Assembly: GCF_024661895.1 (NCBI RefSeq)
Contig: NZ_CP102453.1
Coordinates: 2,170,001-2,234,000, forward strand
Length of the DNA stretch: 64,000 nucleotides
Reading direction: 5' to 3'
Source of the DNA: Fundicoccus culcitae
Lineage (GTDB): Bacteria > Bacillota > Bacilli > Lactobacillales > Aerococcaceae
In this document: positions 45,996-59,217 of the stretch, piece by piece
Layout of the letters: each line of letters opens with the position of its first letter
Position numbering within the stretch: position 1 is the stretch's first letter
Translations under genes and position numbers: made by a program
Notes under the pieces: model-generated
The model's database searches: none
What the model saw: only the letters and a program-made list of their open reading frames with translations
What the model was told of the DNA's origin: nothing

Positions 45996-46030
45996 TATAG
46001 TCTAATTAAATTAAAGCGCTTAATTTAAAA
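45996..46030 (+). promoter_or_regulatory. bglP promoter region with probable operator dyad
   Basis: TATAGT (45996-46001) is a possible -10. AAATTAAAGCGCTTAATTT (about 46008-46026) is a near-perfect dyad centred on GCGC, downstream of it, where a repressor such as the adjacent RpiR-type protein could block transcription. It lacks the TG..CA ends of a cre site. Confidence 0.5.
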
Positions 46031-46052
46031 AATCCTCAAGGGAGAGATAAGA

Positions 46053-49362
<3,310 letters not shown>

Positions 49363-49410
49363 ATCCAACGGAAAATAATATAAATTGAAAAAATTGAAAG
49401 GACAGAAAAA

Positions 49411-50274
49411 ATGACAACATTAAGACTTTTATTACCTCAATGGCAAGGTGGCGTGAACCCTAATTATGCATTTGGAGCAGAACTGCTTAATTTTATAGCC
49501 CCAAAAACTGAAAGCAGTCAAACAGTCCGTGTTGAAGTCGCCAAAGACTTCGATGTAAAACAAGTTGAAACAAATGGTCTGGTTAGTGAACCGCAACTGC
49601 GACAACAAATCCGCGACACCCAAAAAGCATTAAATGATTACAAACCGGACAAAGTTATCGTTTATGGTGGCGACTGTTCTGTTGATTATGCTCCTTTTGA
49701 TTATTTAAGTGGCAAATATGGCGATAAATTAGGGATGATTTGGTTAGATGCACATAGTGATTTAGTTGAATTAAGTCACACTAATCACGCTCATGAAACA
49801 ATCGTTACAGATTTACTTGGACGCAAAGCCACAACTTTAAGCCAAGAACTAAATTATCCCATCCAACCATCGCAATTACTTTATGTCGGTTTACCAAAAG
49901 ATGAAATCCGTCCGCAGGAATATTTAGTTGACGAATTACGTATCCCTGTTATTACTCCTGAGATACTAGCTGATTCAAGCCAAGCGGTTGTAGATTGGAT
50001 TAAAGAGGGCAGATTTGAATATATTGCCATTCACTTTGATTTGGATGTCTTATCTCCTGCTGATTTTAGAGCAAATCTACCTGGTAAACCTTATCAAGAT
50101 TTATCTACTTTCGGTGCTGCCATTGGACGTTTGACATTGGCACAAGCTGTTCGTTTCTTTAAAGATATTAGTGCTGAAGCTGATTTAGTTGGCTTAGGAA
50201 TTGCAGAACACATGCCATGGGATGCTCTTAACCTTAGAAATGCTTTATCAGAAATTTCGATCTTTCAAGATTAA
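49411..50274 (+). CDS. Arginase-family protein with a GGDCS motif
   Basis: A 287-residue ureohydrolase-fold protein. Two Mn-binding motifs are classical (LDAHSD and HFDLDVLSPADF) but the first, normally GGDHS, reads 'VYGGDCSVDYAPF', with Cys in place of the His ligand. The sequence ends with 'LVGLGIAEHMPWDALNLRNAL'. Since one Mn ligand is changed it may not be an arginase; agmatinase, formiminoglutamase or an unknown C-N hydrolase are alternatives. It follows bglA by 48 bp with GAAAGGAC, so is probably in the operon; why a ureohydrolase accompanies beta-glucoside use is not clear. Confidence 0.75.
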   Translation: MTTLRLLLPQWQGGVNPNYAFGAELLNFIAPKTESSQTVRVEVAKDFDVKQVETNGLVSEPQLRQQIRDTQKALNDYKPDKVIVYGGDCSVDYAPFDYLSGKYGDKLGMIWLDAHSDLVELSHTNHAHETIVTDLLGRKATTLSQELNYPIQPSQLLYVGLPKDEIRPQEYLVDELRIPVITPEILADSSQAVVDWIKEGRFEYIAIHFDLDVLSPADFRANLPGKPYQDLSTFGAAIGRLTLAQAVRFFKDISAEADLVGLGIAEHMPWDALNLRNALSEISIFQD

Positions 50275-50283
50275 TATCAATTT

Positions 50284-50316
50284 ACCGGCTGACTTTACAT
50301 GTTAGCTGGTTTTTTA
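50284..50316 (+). terminator. Terminator of the bgl operon
   Basis: ACCGGCTGAC pairs with GTTAGCTGGT (one G-U), followed by TTTTTT. Confidence 0.85.
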
Positions 50317-50374
50317 TATCAATAACTCCGATAACATGCTAAGCTTAAAACATCAAATAATAGAGGAGCAGCAC

Positions 50375-50854
50375 ATGAATATCGAAATAATTGGTGTCGG
50401 AAAAATAAAAGAAAAGTATTTAAAGCAAGGCATTGACGAATACCTTAAACGACTTCAAGCCTATGCAAATGTCTCGATTATTGAAGTGCCGGACGAACCA
50501 ACCGGAGATAATATGTCTGAGACAGAAGTGGCGATGGTATTAGATAAAGAAGCTGAAAAGATTTTGAGTCGAATCGACTCTCAGCGGAAGGTCATTGTTT
50601 TAGCTATTGAGGGCAAGTTGATTACCTCAGAAGACTTGGCTAAACAATTAGACGACTATGCTACCTATGGCAATAGCAAAGTTACTTTTGTTATTGGAGG
50701 CTCACTGGGGTTAGCACAATCGGTGAAAGACCGAGCAGACTGGTTGATAAGTTTTGGCAGAATTACCATGCCACATCAGTTGATCCGAATGGTGTTGACG
50801 GAACAGGTATATCGGGCGTATAGGATAATCAACAATCATGCGTATCATAAATGA
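50375..50854 (+). CDS. rlmH: 23S rRNA (pseudouridine1915-N3)-methyltransferase RlmH
   Basis: A 159-residue SPOUT methyltransferase that modifies pseudouridine 1915 in helix 69 of 23S rRNA. 'NIEIIGVGKIKEKYLKQGIDEYLKRL' opens the protein, 'VTFVIGGSLGLAQSVKDRADWLISFGRITMPHQLIRMVLTEQVYRAYRI' is the knot, and it ends 'NNHAYHK'. GAGGAG lies before the ATG at 50375; the frame is open upstream. Its last codons form the classical SCC attachment sequence, and everything downstream looks foreign. Confidence 0.95.
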   Translation: MNIEIIGVGKIKEKYLKQGIDEYLKRLQAYANVSIIEVPDEPTGDNMSETEVAMVLDKEAEKILSRIDSQRKVIVLAIEGKLITSEDLAKQLDDYATYGNSKVTFVIGGSLGLAQSVKDRADWLISFGRITMPHQLIRMVLTEQVYRAYRIINNHAYHK

Positions 50855-50860
50855 TGATAA
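50840..50860 (+). other. attB/attL-like site at the 3' end of rlmH
   Basis: GCGTATCATAAATGATGATA contains the rlmH-terminal core TATCATAAATGATG used by staphylococcal cassette (SCC) recombinases. The second copy expected at the far end of an integrated cassette is not inside this window. Confidence 0.6.
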
Positions 50861-51236
50861 AAATTTCATATGTTTAGTAAATAAGATTCTCTATTCAATC
50901 TCCTATATCCTCTAAAATCATCGGGGGTTCGGGGGATTTGAATTCAATCTGTGTCTTAACCATATGGGATTCGCATTGCAGGTATAAATGAAAAAATAAA
51001 AAAAGCAGAGTATTACAGTAAAAACTGTTAGCTCTGCTTTTATGTGTACCTACTTTTTTAAATCATTGAGAATTAGGGGTCTTCGGAATATATAGTGGAA
51101 TTACTTTTTTAATAGTTTAAAAACAACTGGTGTTTAAATCGGATTTTCTAGTGGGATGTTAGGACAATCAATAGTATTAAAGTATCAATCACATACGAGT
51201 GATACGTTGGGAAAAAAATAAAACAGTCCAATTTAC
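50855..51236. other. Left end of the island, non-coding
   Basis: No gene is seen. A bidirectional hairpin AAAAGCAGAG ... CTCTGCTTTT lies at about 51001-51042 and may insulate rlmH from the mer genes. Confidence 0.5.
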
Positions 51237-51268
51237 TTGACCGTGTACTATGGTACACTGTTTATAAT
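51237..51268 (+). promoter_or_regulatory. mer promoter/operator
   Basis: TTGACC (51237-51242) and TATAAT (51263-51268) are 20 bp apart, the long spacer typical of MerR-activated promoters. The dyad GTGTAC-TATG-GTACAC (51243-51258) lies in the spacer, where MerR binds and untwists the DNA. Confidence 0.85.
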
Positions 51269-51287
51269 ATTCATGGGGTGAAATAAG

Positions 51288-51680
51288 ATGATTTACCGCA
51301 TTAGCGAGTTTGCAGAAAAATGTGGCGTTAATAAAGAAACGATTAGATATTACGAGCGAAAAAATTTACTACAAGAACCTCACCGAACGGAAGCTGGTTA
51401 TCGGATATATTCATATGATGACGTTAAGCGTGTTGGGTTTATTAAACGAATACAGGAACTTGGATTTTCTTTAAACGAGATTTATAAATTACTTGGTGTT
51501 GTAGATAAAGATGAAGTTCGTTGTCAAGATATGTTCGAATTTGTTTCTAAAAAACAGATGGAAGTTCAAAAACAAATAGAGGATTTAAAACGAATTGAAA
51601 CTATGTTAGACGACTTAAAACAACGATGTCCAGATGAAAAGCAATTACATTCGTGTCCAATAATAGAAACATTAACATGA
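51288..51680 (+). CDS. merR: Mercury-responsive regulator MerR
   Basis: A 130-residue MerR regulator. The HTH 'RISEFAEKCGVNKETIRYYERKNLL' is followed by a dimerisation helix. Three cysteines, Cys79 ('RCQDM'), Cys114 ('QRCPDE') and Cys123 ('HSCPI'), are in the positions that bind Hg(II) in Gram-positive MerR proteins. It controls its own operon from the dyad promoter just upstream. GGGGTG precedes the ATG. merA follows 24 bp later. Confidence 0.95.
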   Translation: MIYRISEFAEKCGVNKETIRYYERKNLLQEPHRTEAGYRIYSYDDVKRVGFIKRIQELGFSLNEIYKLLGVVDKDEVRCQDMFEFVSKKQMEVQKQIEDLKRIETMLDDLKQRCPDEKQLHSCPIIETLT

Positions 51681-51704
51681 GAGATTAACGAAAGGGGCTT
51701 TATT

Positions 51705-53345
51705 ATGAATAAATTTAAGGTAAACATTCAAGGAATGACCTGTGCGGGTTGTGAAAAACACGTTGAATCAGCACTTGAAAAGATAGGTGCTAAAAATATT
51801 GAGTCTAGTTTTCGTCGTGGTGAAGCAGTATTTGAACTACCCAATGAAATTGAGGTTGAAAGTGCAATAAAGGCGATTGATGAAGCAAATTACAAAGCCA
51901 GAGAAATTGAAGAAGTATCATCACTAGAAAACGTGGCGTTAAGTAATGAAGACAATTATGACCTTCTTATTATTGGTTCTGGTGCTGCTGCCTTTTCATC
52001 GGCAATTAAAGCTATAGAATACGGTGCAAAAGTTGGAATGATTGAGCGTGGAACGGTTGGGGGAACCTGTGTGAATATTGGCTGTGTTCCGTCAAAAACT
52101 CTTCTTAGGGCAGGGGAAATCAATCATTTATCAAAAGACAACCCGTTTATAGGTTTACAAACATCCGCTGGAGAAGTGGATTTAGCTAGTTTAATCACGC
52201 AAAAGGATAAATTGGTGAGCGAACTTCGGAATCAAAAATATGTGGATTTAATTGATGAATATAATTTTGATTTAATTAAAGGTGAAGCAAAATTCGTTGA
52301 TGCTAGTACGGTTGAGGTTAATGGGGCAAAGTTATCTGCAAAACGCTTTTTAATTGCAACAGGTGCATCGCCTTCGTTGCCCCAAATTTCAGGACTTGAA
52401 AAAATGGACTATTTAACTAGTACAACACTTCTTGAGTTAAAGAAAATACCAAAACGATTAACTGTAATTGGCTCAGGATACATTGGAATGGAGCTTGGAC
52501 AACTATTTCATCATTTAGGTTCAGAAATAACGCTTATGCAAAGAAGTGAGCGACTTTTAAAGGAGTATGATCCTGAGATTTCAGAGTCAGTTGAAAAAGC
52601 GTTAATTGAACAGGGTATAAACCTTGTCAAAGGGGCAACTTTTGAGCGTGTTGAACAAAGTGGAGAGATAAAAAAGGTTTACATAACAGTAAATGGCAGT
52701 AAAGAAGTCATTGAATCAGATCAGTTACTTGTTGCCACTGGAAGAAAACCAAATACGGATTCTTTAAATTTAAGTGCAGCAGGTGTTGAAACTGGAAAAA
52801 ATAATGAAATCCTGATCAATGATTTTGGTCAAACAAGTAATGAAAAGATTTATGCAGCAGGAGATGTGACGTTAGGACCGCAATTTGTATATGTAGCAGC
52901 CTATGAAGGTGGAATTATTACTGATAATGCTATCGGTGGATTAAACAAAAAAATAGATTTATCGGTAGTTCCTGCTGTTACGTTTACGAATCCGACGGTT
53001 GCAACGGTTGGTTTAACAGAAGAACAAGCAAAAGAGAAAGGGTATGATGTGAAGACATCTGTATTACCTTTAGATGCTGTTCCAAGAGCAATTGTAAACC
53101 GTGAAACAACCGGTGTATTTAAACTAGTAGCAGATGCAGAAACACTAAAAGTATTAGGGGTTCATATTGTATCTGAGAATGCAGGAGATGTCATCTATGC
53201 AGCATCATTAGCTGTTAAATTTGGCTTAACGATAGAAGATTTAACAGAAACCCTAGCACCATATTTAACAATGGCTGAAGGGCTAAAATTAGCTGCACTT
53301 ACGTTCGATAAAGATGTTTCGAAATTATCTTGTTGTGCAGGCTAA
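51705..53345 (+). CDS. merA: Mercuric reductase
   Basis: A 546-residue flavoenzyme reducing Hg(II) to Hg(0) with NADPH. An N-terminal HMA domain binds mercury through Cys13 and Cys16 ('[11 protein letters not shown]'). The flavin disulphide is Cys122/Cys127 in '[13 protein letters not shown]', after '[17 protein letters not shown]'. '[19 protein letters not shown]' is the FAD motif, and the C-terminal 'LSCCAG' holds the vicinal cysteine pair (543-544) that delivers Hg to the partner subunit. No merT, merP or merB is found here, so mercury transport genes are missing or lost to the adjoining IS insertion. Confidence 0.96.
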   Translation: MNKFKVNIQGMTCAGCEKHVESALEKIGAKNIESSFRRGEAVFELPNEIEVESAIKAIDEANYKAREIEEVSSLENVALSNEDNYDLLIIGSGAAAFSSAIKAIEYGAKVGMIERGTVGGTCVNIGCVPSKTLLRAGEINHLSKDNPFIGLQTSAGEVDLASLITQKDKLVSELRNQKYVDLIDEYNFDLIKGEAKFVDASTVEVNGAKLSAKRFLIATGASPSLPQISGLEKMDYLTSTTLLELKKIPKRLTVIGSGYIGMELGQLFHHLGSEITLMQRSERLLKEYDPEISESVEKALIEQGINLVKGATFERVEQSGEIKKVYITVNGSKEVIESDQLLVATGRKPNTDSLNLSAAGVETGKNNEILINDFGQTSNEKIYAAGDVTLGPQFVYVAAYEGGIITDNAIGGLNKKIDLSVVPAVTFTNPTVATVGLTEEQAKEKGYDVKTSVLPLDAVPRAIVNRETTGVFKLVADAETLKVLGVHIVSENAGDVIYAASLAVKFGLTIEDLTETLAPYLTMAEGLKLAALTFDKDVSKLSCCAG

Positions 53346-53577
53346 GGGAACTTTTTTTACAACTCCCTATTCAAGTGAACCAGCTAATACTTTACTAAAG
53401 GTGTGCAGTAGTTTAGCAAAGTCTACAAAAGATTTCATACACTATTTTGCGATCACCCATTATATAAATGCTTTAAGGGATTTTCTAAGTGCATTTGTGG
53501 TCACAAAAATAATTTAACACTGATGATTTCGACATCAAATCTATAATTGATACCTTAACACCGCAGAGTAATAAAGG

Positions 53578-54909
53578 ATGAACAATATGTCAGACTTATT
53601 ATCCCTACCAGACATTAAAACAATAGAACCACCACAAGAAAATGAAACCGATATGATGTTTAAAGTTGAAGCAGTCGGACCACCTGAACGTTGTCCTGAA
53701 TGTGGTTTTGACAAGTTGTACAAACACAGTTCAAGAAATCAACTAATTATGGATTTGCCCATTCGTTTAAAGCGAGTGGGCTTACAATTGAACCGTAGAC
53801 GATACAAGTGTCGTGAATGCGGATCTACCTTCTGGGAACGCCTAATATCTGTAGATGAAAAGCGTAGTATGACCAAAAGGCTTTTAAAGTCCATTCAAGA
53901 GCAATCCATGTCTAAGACCTTTGTAGAAGTCGCAGAAAGCGTTGGTGTTGACGAGAAAACTATTAGGAACGTTTTTAAGGACTATGTGGCACTCAAAGAA
54001 CGTGAATACCAGTTTGAAACTCCTAAGTGGCTTGGGATAGACGAGATACATATTATCCGTAGACCTCGGCTTGTATTGACTAATATTGAACGCAGGACTA
54101 TTTATGACATCAAGCCAAACCGTAACAAGGAAACAGTCATCCAACGTCTTTCAGAAATTAGTGACAGGACTTATATTGAGTACGTCACAATGGATATGTG
54201 GAAGCCCTACAAAGACGCAGTGAACACTATCCTTCCACACGCTAAAGTGGTCGTAGATAAGTTTCATGTAGTTAGAATGGCTAATCAAGCCTTAGATAAC
54301 GTCAGAAAGTCTTTGAAAGCTCATATGAGCCAAAAAGAAAGACGTACCCTTATGCGTGAAAGGTTTATCCTTCTAAAGCGTAAACACGATCTAAATGAAC
54401 GTGAATCATTCCTCTTAGAGACTTGGTTAGGTAATCTTCCTGCCTTAAAAGAAGCCTATGAACTCAAAGAAGAGTTTTACTGGATATGGGATACTCCTGA
54501 TTCAGATGAAGGTCGTCTTCGTTATAGTCAATGGAGACACCGTTGTATGTCCAGTAACTCTAAAGATGCATATAAAGACCTCGTGAGAGCCGTAGACAAC
54601 TGGCATGTCAAAATATTCAACTACTTTGATAAAAGGCTCACTAACGCTTATACGGAGTCAATTAACAGCATTATTAGGCAGGTAGAGCGAATGGGTAGAG
54701 GTTACTCGTTTGATGCCTTACGAGCCAAAATCCTTTTCAATGAGAAGCTCCATAAAAAGCGTAAGCCACGATTTAATTCAAGTGCTTTCAATAAAGCTAT
54801 GTTACACGATAATTTCAATTGGTATGAAGTGAATGATCATAACATTACAGACAACTTTGGTGTCGATTTTTCCACACTTATTAAGAATTTGGAGAAGGGT
54901 GATTTATAA
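53578..54909 (+). CDS. ISL3-family transposase
   Basis: A 443-residue transposase. A zinc ribbon near the N-terminus ('CPECGFDKLYKHSS', 'YKCRECGSTFWERL'), an HTH ('VAESVGVDEKTIRNVFKDY') and a DDE domain ('WLGIDEIHIIRRPRLVLTNIE', 'YVTMDMWKPYKDAVNTILPHAKVVVDKFHVVRMANQAL', final E in 'TNAYTESINSIIRQ') are characteristic of ISL3. The frame is complete and looks active. I could not identify matching terminal repeats, so the element limits are open. The 230 bp between merA and this gene show no gene. Confidence 0.9.
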   Translation: MNNMSDLLSLPDIKTIEPPQENETDMMFKVEAVGPPERCPECGFDKLYKHSSRNQLIMDLPIRLKRVGLQLNRRRYKCRECGSTFWERLISVDEKRSMTKRLLKSIQEQSMSKTFVEVAESVGVDEKTIRNVFKDYVALKEREYQFETPKWLGIDEIHIIRRPRLVLTNIERRTIYDIKPNRNKETVIQRLSEISDRTYIEYVTMDMWKPYKDAVNTILPHAKVVVDKFHVVRMANQALDNVRKSLKAHMSQKERRTLMRERFILLKRKHDLNERESFLLETWLGNLPALKEAYELKEEFYWIWDTPDSDEGRLRYSQWRHRCMSSNSKDAYKDLVRAVDNWHVKIFNYFDKRLTNAYTESINSIIRQVERMGRGYSFDALRAKILFNEKLHKKRKPRFNSSAFNKAMLHDNFNWYEVNDHNITDNFGVDFSTLIKNLEKGDL

Positions 54910-55268
54910 GCCCTTTTCCACCATAAAATCCGAATACCCAAGAATACATAAATATTACAATGTAAGGGAATACCAGAGGGTTTGAACGCCCTGATGGTGT
55001 ATCCCGAACGGGGTTTCGAGAGATGCATTAAGAATGGTATGCAAGTTGATTGGATAGCAATTTCATTAACCTGAAAAAGGAAAAAAATAGATAGTTGATT
55101 CTTCTAAACATATAGTTAGTTCGTCTTGCTATCAAGTGCTGAAGAGTATTAAAAATTGTCATAGATGTATATGTTAACTTAAAAGTGAGCCACTATATTA
55201 ATTGAAAACTGAGCCACTTTTGATAGAAAATAACCCTATTGAATAATAAATAGGGGGAAATATCAGGA

Positions 55269-56819
55269 GTGATTGAATTGAAAGAAAAACAAACGATTAT
55301 AAAACTTTACCTCGATGGGCTAAGCAAAAGAAAAATTGCTTTACTAACGAAGAAATCTAGGAATACCGTTGATAAATATATCAATGAATATGAAAGAAGC
55401 AAGGATGAAGATGTTCGTAATCTTCCTATCGCAGAGGATATCGTAAAACCACCAACTTATAAAAAAAGAGTCGGTAGGCGGAGAGTACTATTAGAATCAA
55501 TTGAAGTTATGTTACGTGATTTTATTAAAGAAAATGAGTGGAAAAAGGACCACGGCATGGCTAAACAACAAATGAAGATTGTAGACATGCATGAGAAGCT
55601 GCTCGAGCGTGGCTATTCTATTAGTTATACGACCGTTAGAAACTTCATTAACGATGAGGTGGCAAAAACAAAAGAAGTATTTATCCGACGTCATGCAGAA
55701 CCAGGATATGAGGTTGAGTTTGATTGGGGAGAAATAAAATTATTTATCGATGAAAAGATGAAAACATTTTCTTTAGCTGTATTTACTTTGGCTCACAGTA
55801 ATTACCGTTTCGCTAGAATTTATCAATCAGAATCCCAAATCTGTGTATTAGACGTTCACACAAAATTTATCAGTCACATCGGCTTTATCCCTTCGGTCTT
55901 TACTTACGATAATATGAGAACTGTTGTTAAAAGCTTTATTGGAACAGAGAAAACAATGACAGACAGCATGATTCATTTATCCAATTACTATCAATTTAAA
56001 ATTCGTTTATGTGAACCACGAAAAGGAAATGAAAAGGGACATGTGGAACGTAGTGTTGAGTTTATACGTCGTAAGGCATTTGCATCAACTTATCGCTTCT
56101 CCAGTTTAGAAGAGGCTGAAACTCATCTTAACAATGAATTAGAGAAACTCAATCAACGTTTTCATCACGAACACAAGGTTTCTCACCTGGAATTGATGCA
56201 GACAGAAAAAGAAATAATTGGCCCTACCATAATCGCTCCCTTCGATGTTTCTGAAATATTGGAATGTCGAGTGGATAAATACAGTACGGTTGTCATTAAG
56301 CAAAATCATTACTCTGTACCAGAAGGTCATGTTGGAAAATATATCATCGCAAAACTAAGTGCAGATCAGGTTAAGTTGTTTATTGATGGAGAAATTATCG
56401 CAACACATAAACGTAATTGGGGTGTCCATCAGTGGGAAATGAATATTTACCATTACTTAGAAACATTTAAAAGAAAAAAAGGTGCCATGGCTCAAAGTGA
56501 ATGTTTGAGACAAGCACCACAACAAATAAAAAATCTCTACCACAGTCATTATATAGGAAAAGAGAAAGAATTCATAGCGTTACTCCACTACATGAAGGAC
56601 AACAACAACTTTGAACGTGTCATGGCAGCGGTCGAAGAACTGAATGGAATTCGTTGGGGATACGTTACCACAGAAAGAATTTTGTTTCTCTGCGAGCAAT
56701 CAGAGCCAACAGGGGTATCTCTGGAAAGGGATGAGACAACGAATCAATCGGAAAGCAATTTGAGAGCCTATGCGAGTCTGTTTCATCAAGTAGATAAGGG
56801 AGTCACTCAATATGGATAA
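55269..56819 (+). CDS. istA: IstA-type transposase of the outer IS21 element
   Basis: A 516-residue IstA: HTH ('LYLDGLSKRKIALLTKKSRNTVDKYI') then an rve/DDE core ('EVEFDWGEIKLFI', 'FTYDNMRTVVKSF', 'PRKGNEKGHVERSVEFIRR') and the IS21 C-terminal domain ('VDKYSTVVIKQNHYSVPEGHVG'). It starts with GTG after CAGGAG. Its end runs into the interrupted start of the matching istB at 56813. The gene itself is intact. Confidence 0.92.
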   Translation: MIELKEKQTIIKLYLDGLSKRKIALLTKKSRNTVDKYINEYERSKDEDVRNLPIAEDIVKPPTYKKRVGRRRVLLESIEVMLRDFIKENEWKKDHGMAKQQMKIVDMHEKLLERGYSISYTTVRNFINDEVAKTKEVFIRRHAEPGYEVEFDWGEIKLFIDEKMKTFSLAVFTLAHSNYRFARIYQSESQICVLDVHTKFISHIGFIPSVFTYDNMRTVVKSFIGTEKTMTDSMIHLSNYYQFKIRLCEPRKGNEKGHVERSVEFIRRKAFASTYRFSSLEEAETHLNNELEKLNQRFHHEHKVSHLELMQTEKEIIGPTIIAPFDVSEILECRVDKYSTVVIKQNHYSVPEGHVGKYIIAKLSADQVKLFIDGEIIATHKRNWGVHQWEMNIYHYLETFKRKKGAMAQSECLRQAPQQIKNLYHSHYIGKEKEFIALLHYMKDNNNFERVMAAVEELNGIRWGYVTTERILFLCEQSEPTGVSLERDETTNQSESNLRAYASLFHQVDKGVTQYG

Positions 56820-56946
56820 GAAAGATGTTTATTGTAATCTAAAAGTGGTCCATTTTTCAGCAAGTTGCTGTTGAAAATGGGGCCACTTATTTTTATGCTT
56901 ACCATACATAATTAAATGAATGGAGGCAGAAGGAGTGATACGAATA

Positions 56947-58416
56947 GTGAAAGAATTTGAAGTGATTTCAAGGTATCGACAAGGTGAGTCCTATCGATCT
57001 ATTGCAAGAGAATTAGGTATTGATCGTAAGACAGTAAAGGTGATTTGTGACCGATATAATGAGAGCATGGACGTATTAGAGAGAAGTCGAAGTGAACAGG
57101 AAGTAGAAGAAGCGACTGAACAATTGGTGTTAACTCGGTCGTATGATAGTTCGAATAGAAAAACACGCACTTTTACACCAGAAGTAGAGGTGCGCATGAA
57201 AGAACTCTATCAACAAGAAGGTGATAAGAATAAACGTTTAGGTGCCCATAAACAAGCCCTAACAGCTACTGCCGTCCACGAAATACTCAGCGAAGAAGGC
57301 CATGTTATTGGTTATCGAACTGTTGCTCATTACTGGCGACAAATGAAACAGAAAACCAAAGAAGCCTTTATTCGCCAAGAATACCCACTAGGATATCGCG
57401 TAGAATTTGATTTTGGTGAAGTGAAACTGGAAATTGCAGGAAAGGTTCAAACGTACTACTTAGCTGTGTTTGCTTGCCCTGCCTCTCAATTTTATTGGGC
57501 TTATTTATATCCCAATCAGAAGCAAGCAGTGTTTCAAGATGCCCACGTTCAATTCTTTGAAATGGTAGGAGGCGTATATCAAGAAGTCGTCTATGATAAT
57601 ATGCGCAATGTTGTGACACGTTTTATTGGTCACTCTGAAAAAGAACTCAACCAATCACTCATCCAATTATCTTTATACTATGGATTTGAGGTGAATGTGA
57701 CCAATTGTTTTAGTGGTCATGAGAAAGGGACGGTTGAAGGTCGAGTGAAACATATTCGCCGTCAATGTTTCAGTAAAACCTATCAATTTTCATCCACAGA
57801 AGCCGCTCGTACTCACTTAACTCAACGACTCATACAACTAAATCAAACGAGCCAGATTAGTGAGGAAAAGGCACACTTAATGACCTATCGTCCTCCCTTC
57901 GAACTCGCTGAGATGATCCAGTGTCGTGTCACAAAATACAGTATCATTCAGTATGAAACCAATGCCTATTCAGTTCCTGATTATTTAGTAGGTCAAACGG
58001 TCCAATTAAAAATATATCCTGATTACTTTGTCGTCTATGCCAACCATGAAGAAGTCTGTCGGCATCAAAAAATAGAGGGATCTCATCAGTATCAACTTGA
58101 CATATACCACTACCTCAAGACGTTGATGAGAAAACCAGGGGCGTTAAAGCACTCATTGGTGCTCAAACATTCGCCTGACTTGAAAGCCCTCTACGACTTA
58201 CATTATAAAGAAAAACCACGGGAATTCCTAGCCAGATTAGACCAGTGCAGATCCTTATCGAGGGATCAGTTAATAGAAGGCCTTAGCCAGAATACAACGT
58301 CGAATTCATCATTACCTCTTTTTCAAGAAGTGGAGGCCATGACAGAGTTCATTGAAGCAGATTGGCAACGATTAAATATTTTATATGGATTGGAGCGTGT
58401 GACGAGTGAAAATTGA
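56947..58416 (+). CDS. istA: IstA-type transposase of the inner IS21 element
   Basis: About 489 residues from the GTG at 56947 (GAAGGAG upstream); an ATG at 56920 gives 498 residues but has no good ribosome binding site. HTH 'SRYRQGESYRSIARELGIDRKTVKVI', DDE core 'RVEFDFGEVKLEI', 'VVYDNMRNVVTRF', 'CFSGHEKGTVEGRVKHIRR', then the C-terminal 'VTKYSIIQYETNAYSVPDYLVG'. It is similar in layout but clearly different in sequence from the outer IstA, so the two elements are of different IS21 subgroups. It overlaps its istB by 11 bp. Confidence 0.9.
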   Translation: MKEFEVISRYRQGESYRSIARELGIDRKTVKVICDRYNESMDVLERSRSEQEVEEATEQLVLTRSYDSSNRKTRTFTPEVEVRMKELYQQEGDKNKRLGAHKQALTATAVHEILSEEGHVIGYRTVAHYWRQMKQKTKEAFIRQEYPLGYRVEFDFGEVKLEIAGKVQTYYLAVFACPASQFYWAYLYPNQKQAVFQDAHVQFFEMVGGVYQEVVYDNMRNVVTRFIGHSEKELNQSLIQLSLYYGFEVNVTNCFSGHEKGTVEGRVKHIRRQCFSKTYQFSSTEAARTHLTQRLIQLNQTSQISEEKAHLMTYRPPFELAEMIQCRVTKYSIIQYETNAYSVPDYLVGQTVQLKIYPDYFVVYANHEEVCRHQKIEGSHQYQLDIYHYLKTLMRKPGALKHSLVLKHSPDLKALYDLHYKEKPREFLARLDQCRSLSRDQLIEGLSQNTTSNSSLPLFQEVEAMTEFIEADWQRLNILYGLERVTSEN

Positions 58417-59155
58417 AGAAGCGGCCAGAGAATTAAAATTAGCTTATATTCGGGAACATTACACAGACTATCTAAAGGAAGCCACTCACCGTGGGTTAAA
58501 CCTAGAAGAAGCTTTAAACGAATTATTGTGTGAAGAAGTCACGCAACGACGTGAGCGGAGTCATCAACGTCGCATTAAGCAGGCAAAATTTGATCAGAAG
58601 AAATACTTAGCGGATTTTGATGATAGCGTATTTGACGAATATCCTCGTCAGCAGCTATGTCAGTTAAAAACACTGGATTTTATAAAGCGGAAAGAGAATG
58701 CGATATTAATTGGGAATCCCGGTACTGGAAAAACCCATTTTAGTATTGGAATAGGGATTGAAGCATGTTTACAAGGTTTGAGTGTCCAATTTGTCAATGC
58801 ACCGAACTTAATTATTCAACTGAAAGAAGCAGTCACACAGAGTCAATTTGTGCGTTTTAAACGTCGGTTTGAAAGTGTGGATCTTGTGATTATTGATGAA
58901 TTGGGCTACCTCTCCTTTGATGAATCGGGAGCGGAGCTTTTATTCAACTTACTATCAAATCGTAACGACAAAGGGTCGATAATGCTTACCACTAACCTCA
59001 CCTTTGACCGATGGCAGGAATGTTTTAAAGATCCAACACTTACAGGCGCTTTAGTCGATCGATTAGCCTATCAAGCTAATGTCATTGATATGCGTGGAGA
59101 AAGTTACCGAATTAAACAAACGAGTTCATGGATTGATTCAATGACTGACCGATAA
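58406..59155 (+). CDS. istB: IstB-type helper ATPase of the inner IS21 element
   Basis: A 249-residue AAA+ ATPase, the transposition helper: Walker A 'IGNPGTGKTHFSIGIG', Walker B 'VDLVIIDELGYL', sensor I 'IMLTTNLTF' and 'RLAYQANVIDMRGESYR'. It starts with GTG within the end of istA (11-bp overlap), the usual translational coupling in IS21. Intact. Confidence 0.92.
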   Translation: MKIEEAARELKLAYIREHYTDYLKEATHRGLNLEEALNELLCEEVTQRRERSHQRRIKQAKFDQKKYLADFDDSVFDEYPRQQLCQLKTLDFIKRKENAILIGNPGTGKTHFSIGIGIEACLQGLSVQFVNAPNLIIQLKEAVTQSQFVRFKRRFESVDLVIIDELGYLSFDESGAELLFNLLSNRNDKGSIMLTTNLTFDRWQECFKDPTLTGALVDRLAYQANVIDMRGESYRIKQTSSWIDSMTDR

Positions 59156-59217
59156 ATTGCAGCAAAGTGGACCAATTTTGAATAGCAAGGTGGACCAATT
59201 TTCAGTTGACATTTACA

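Larger units (their letters stand above)
56826..59217 (+). mobile_element. Inner IS21-family element inserted in the outer istB
   Basis: Left end TGTTTATTGTAATCTAAAAG and right end (reverse complement TGTAAATGTCAACTGAAAAT) are imperfect inverted repeats; both contain GGTCCA inside. The 2392-bp element is flanked by AAAGA at 56821-56825 and 59218-59222, a 5-bp target duplication. Removing element and one AAAGA restores ATG GAT AAG AAA GAA CGA at the beginning of the outer istB. Confidence 0.88.

Noticed and set aside
46008-46026. CcpA cre site before bglP
   Set aside because: The dyad AAATTAAAGCGCTTAATTT lacks the flanking TG and CA of the cre consensus; a local RpiR-type operator is more likely.
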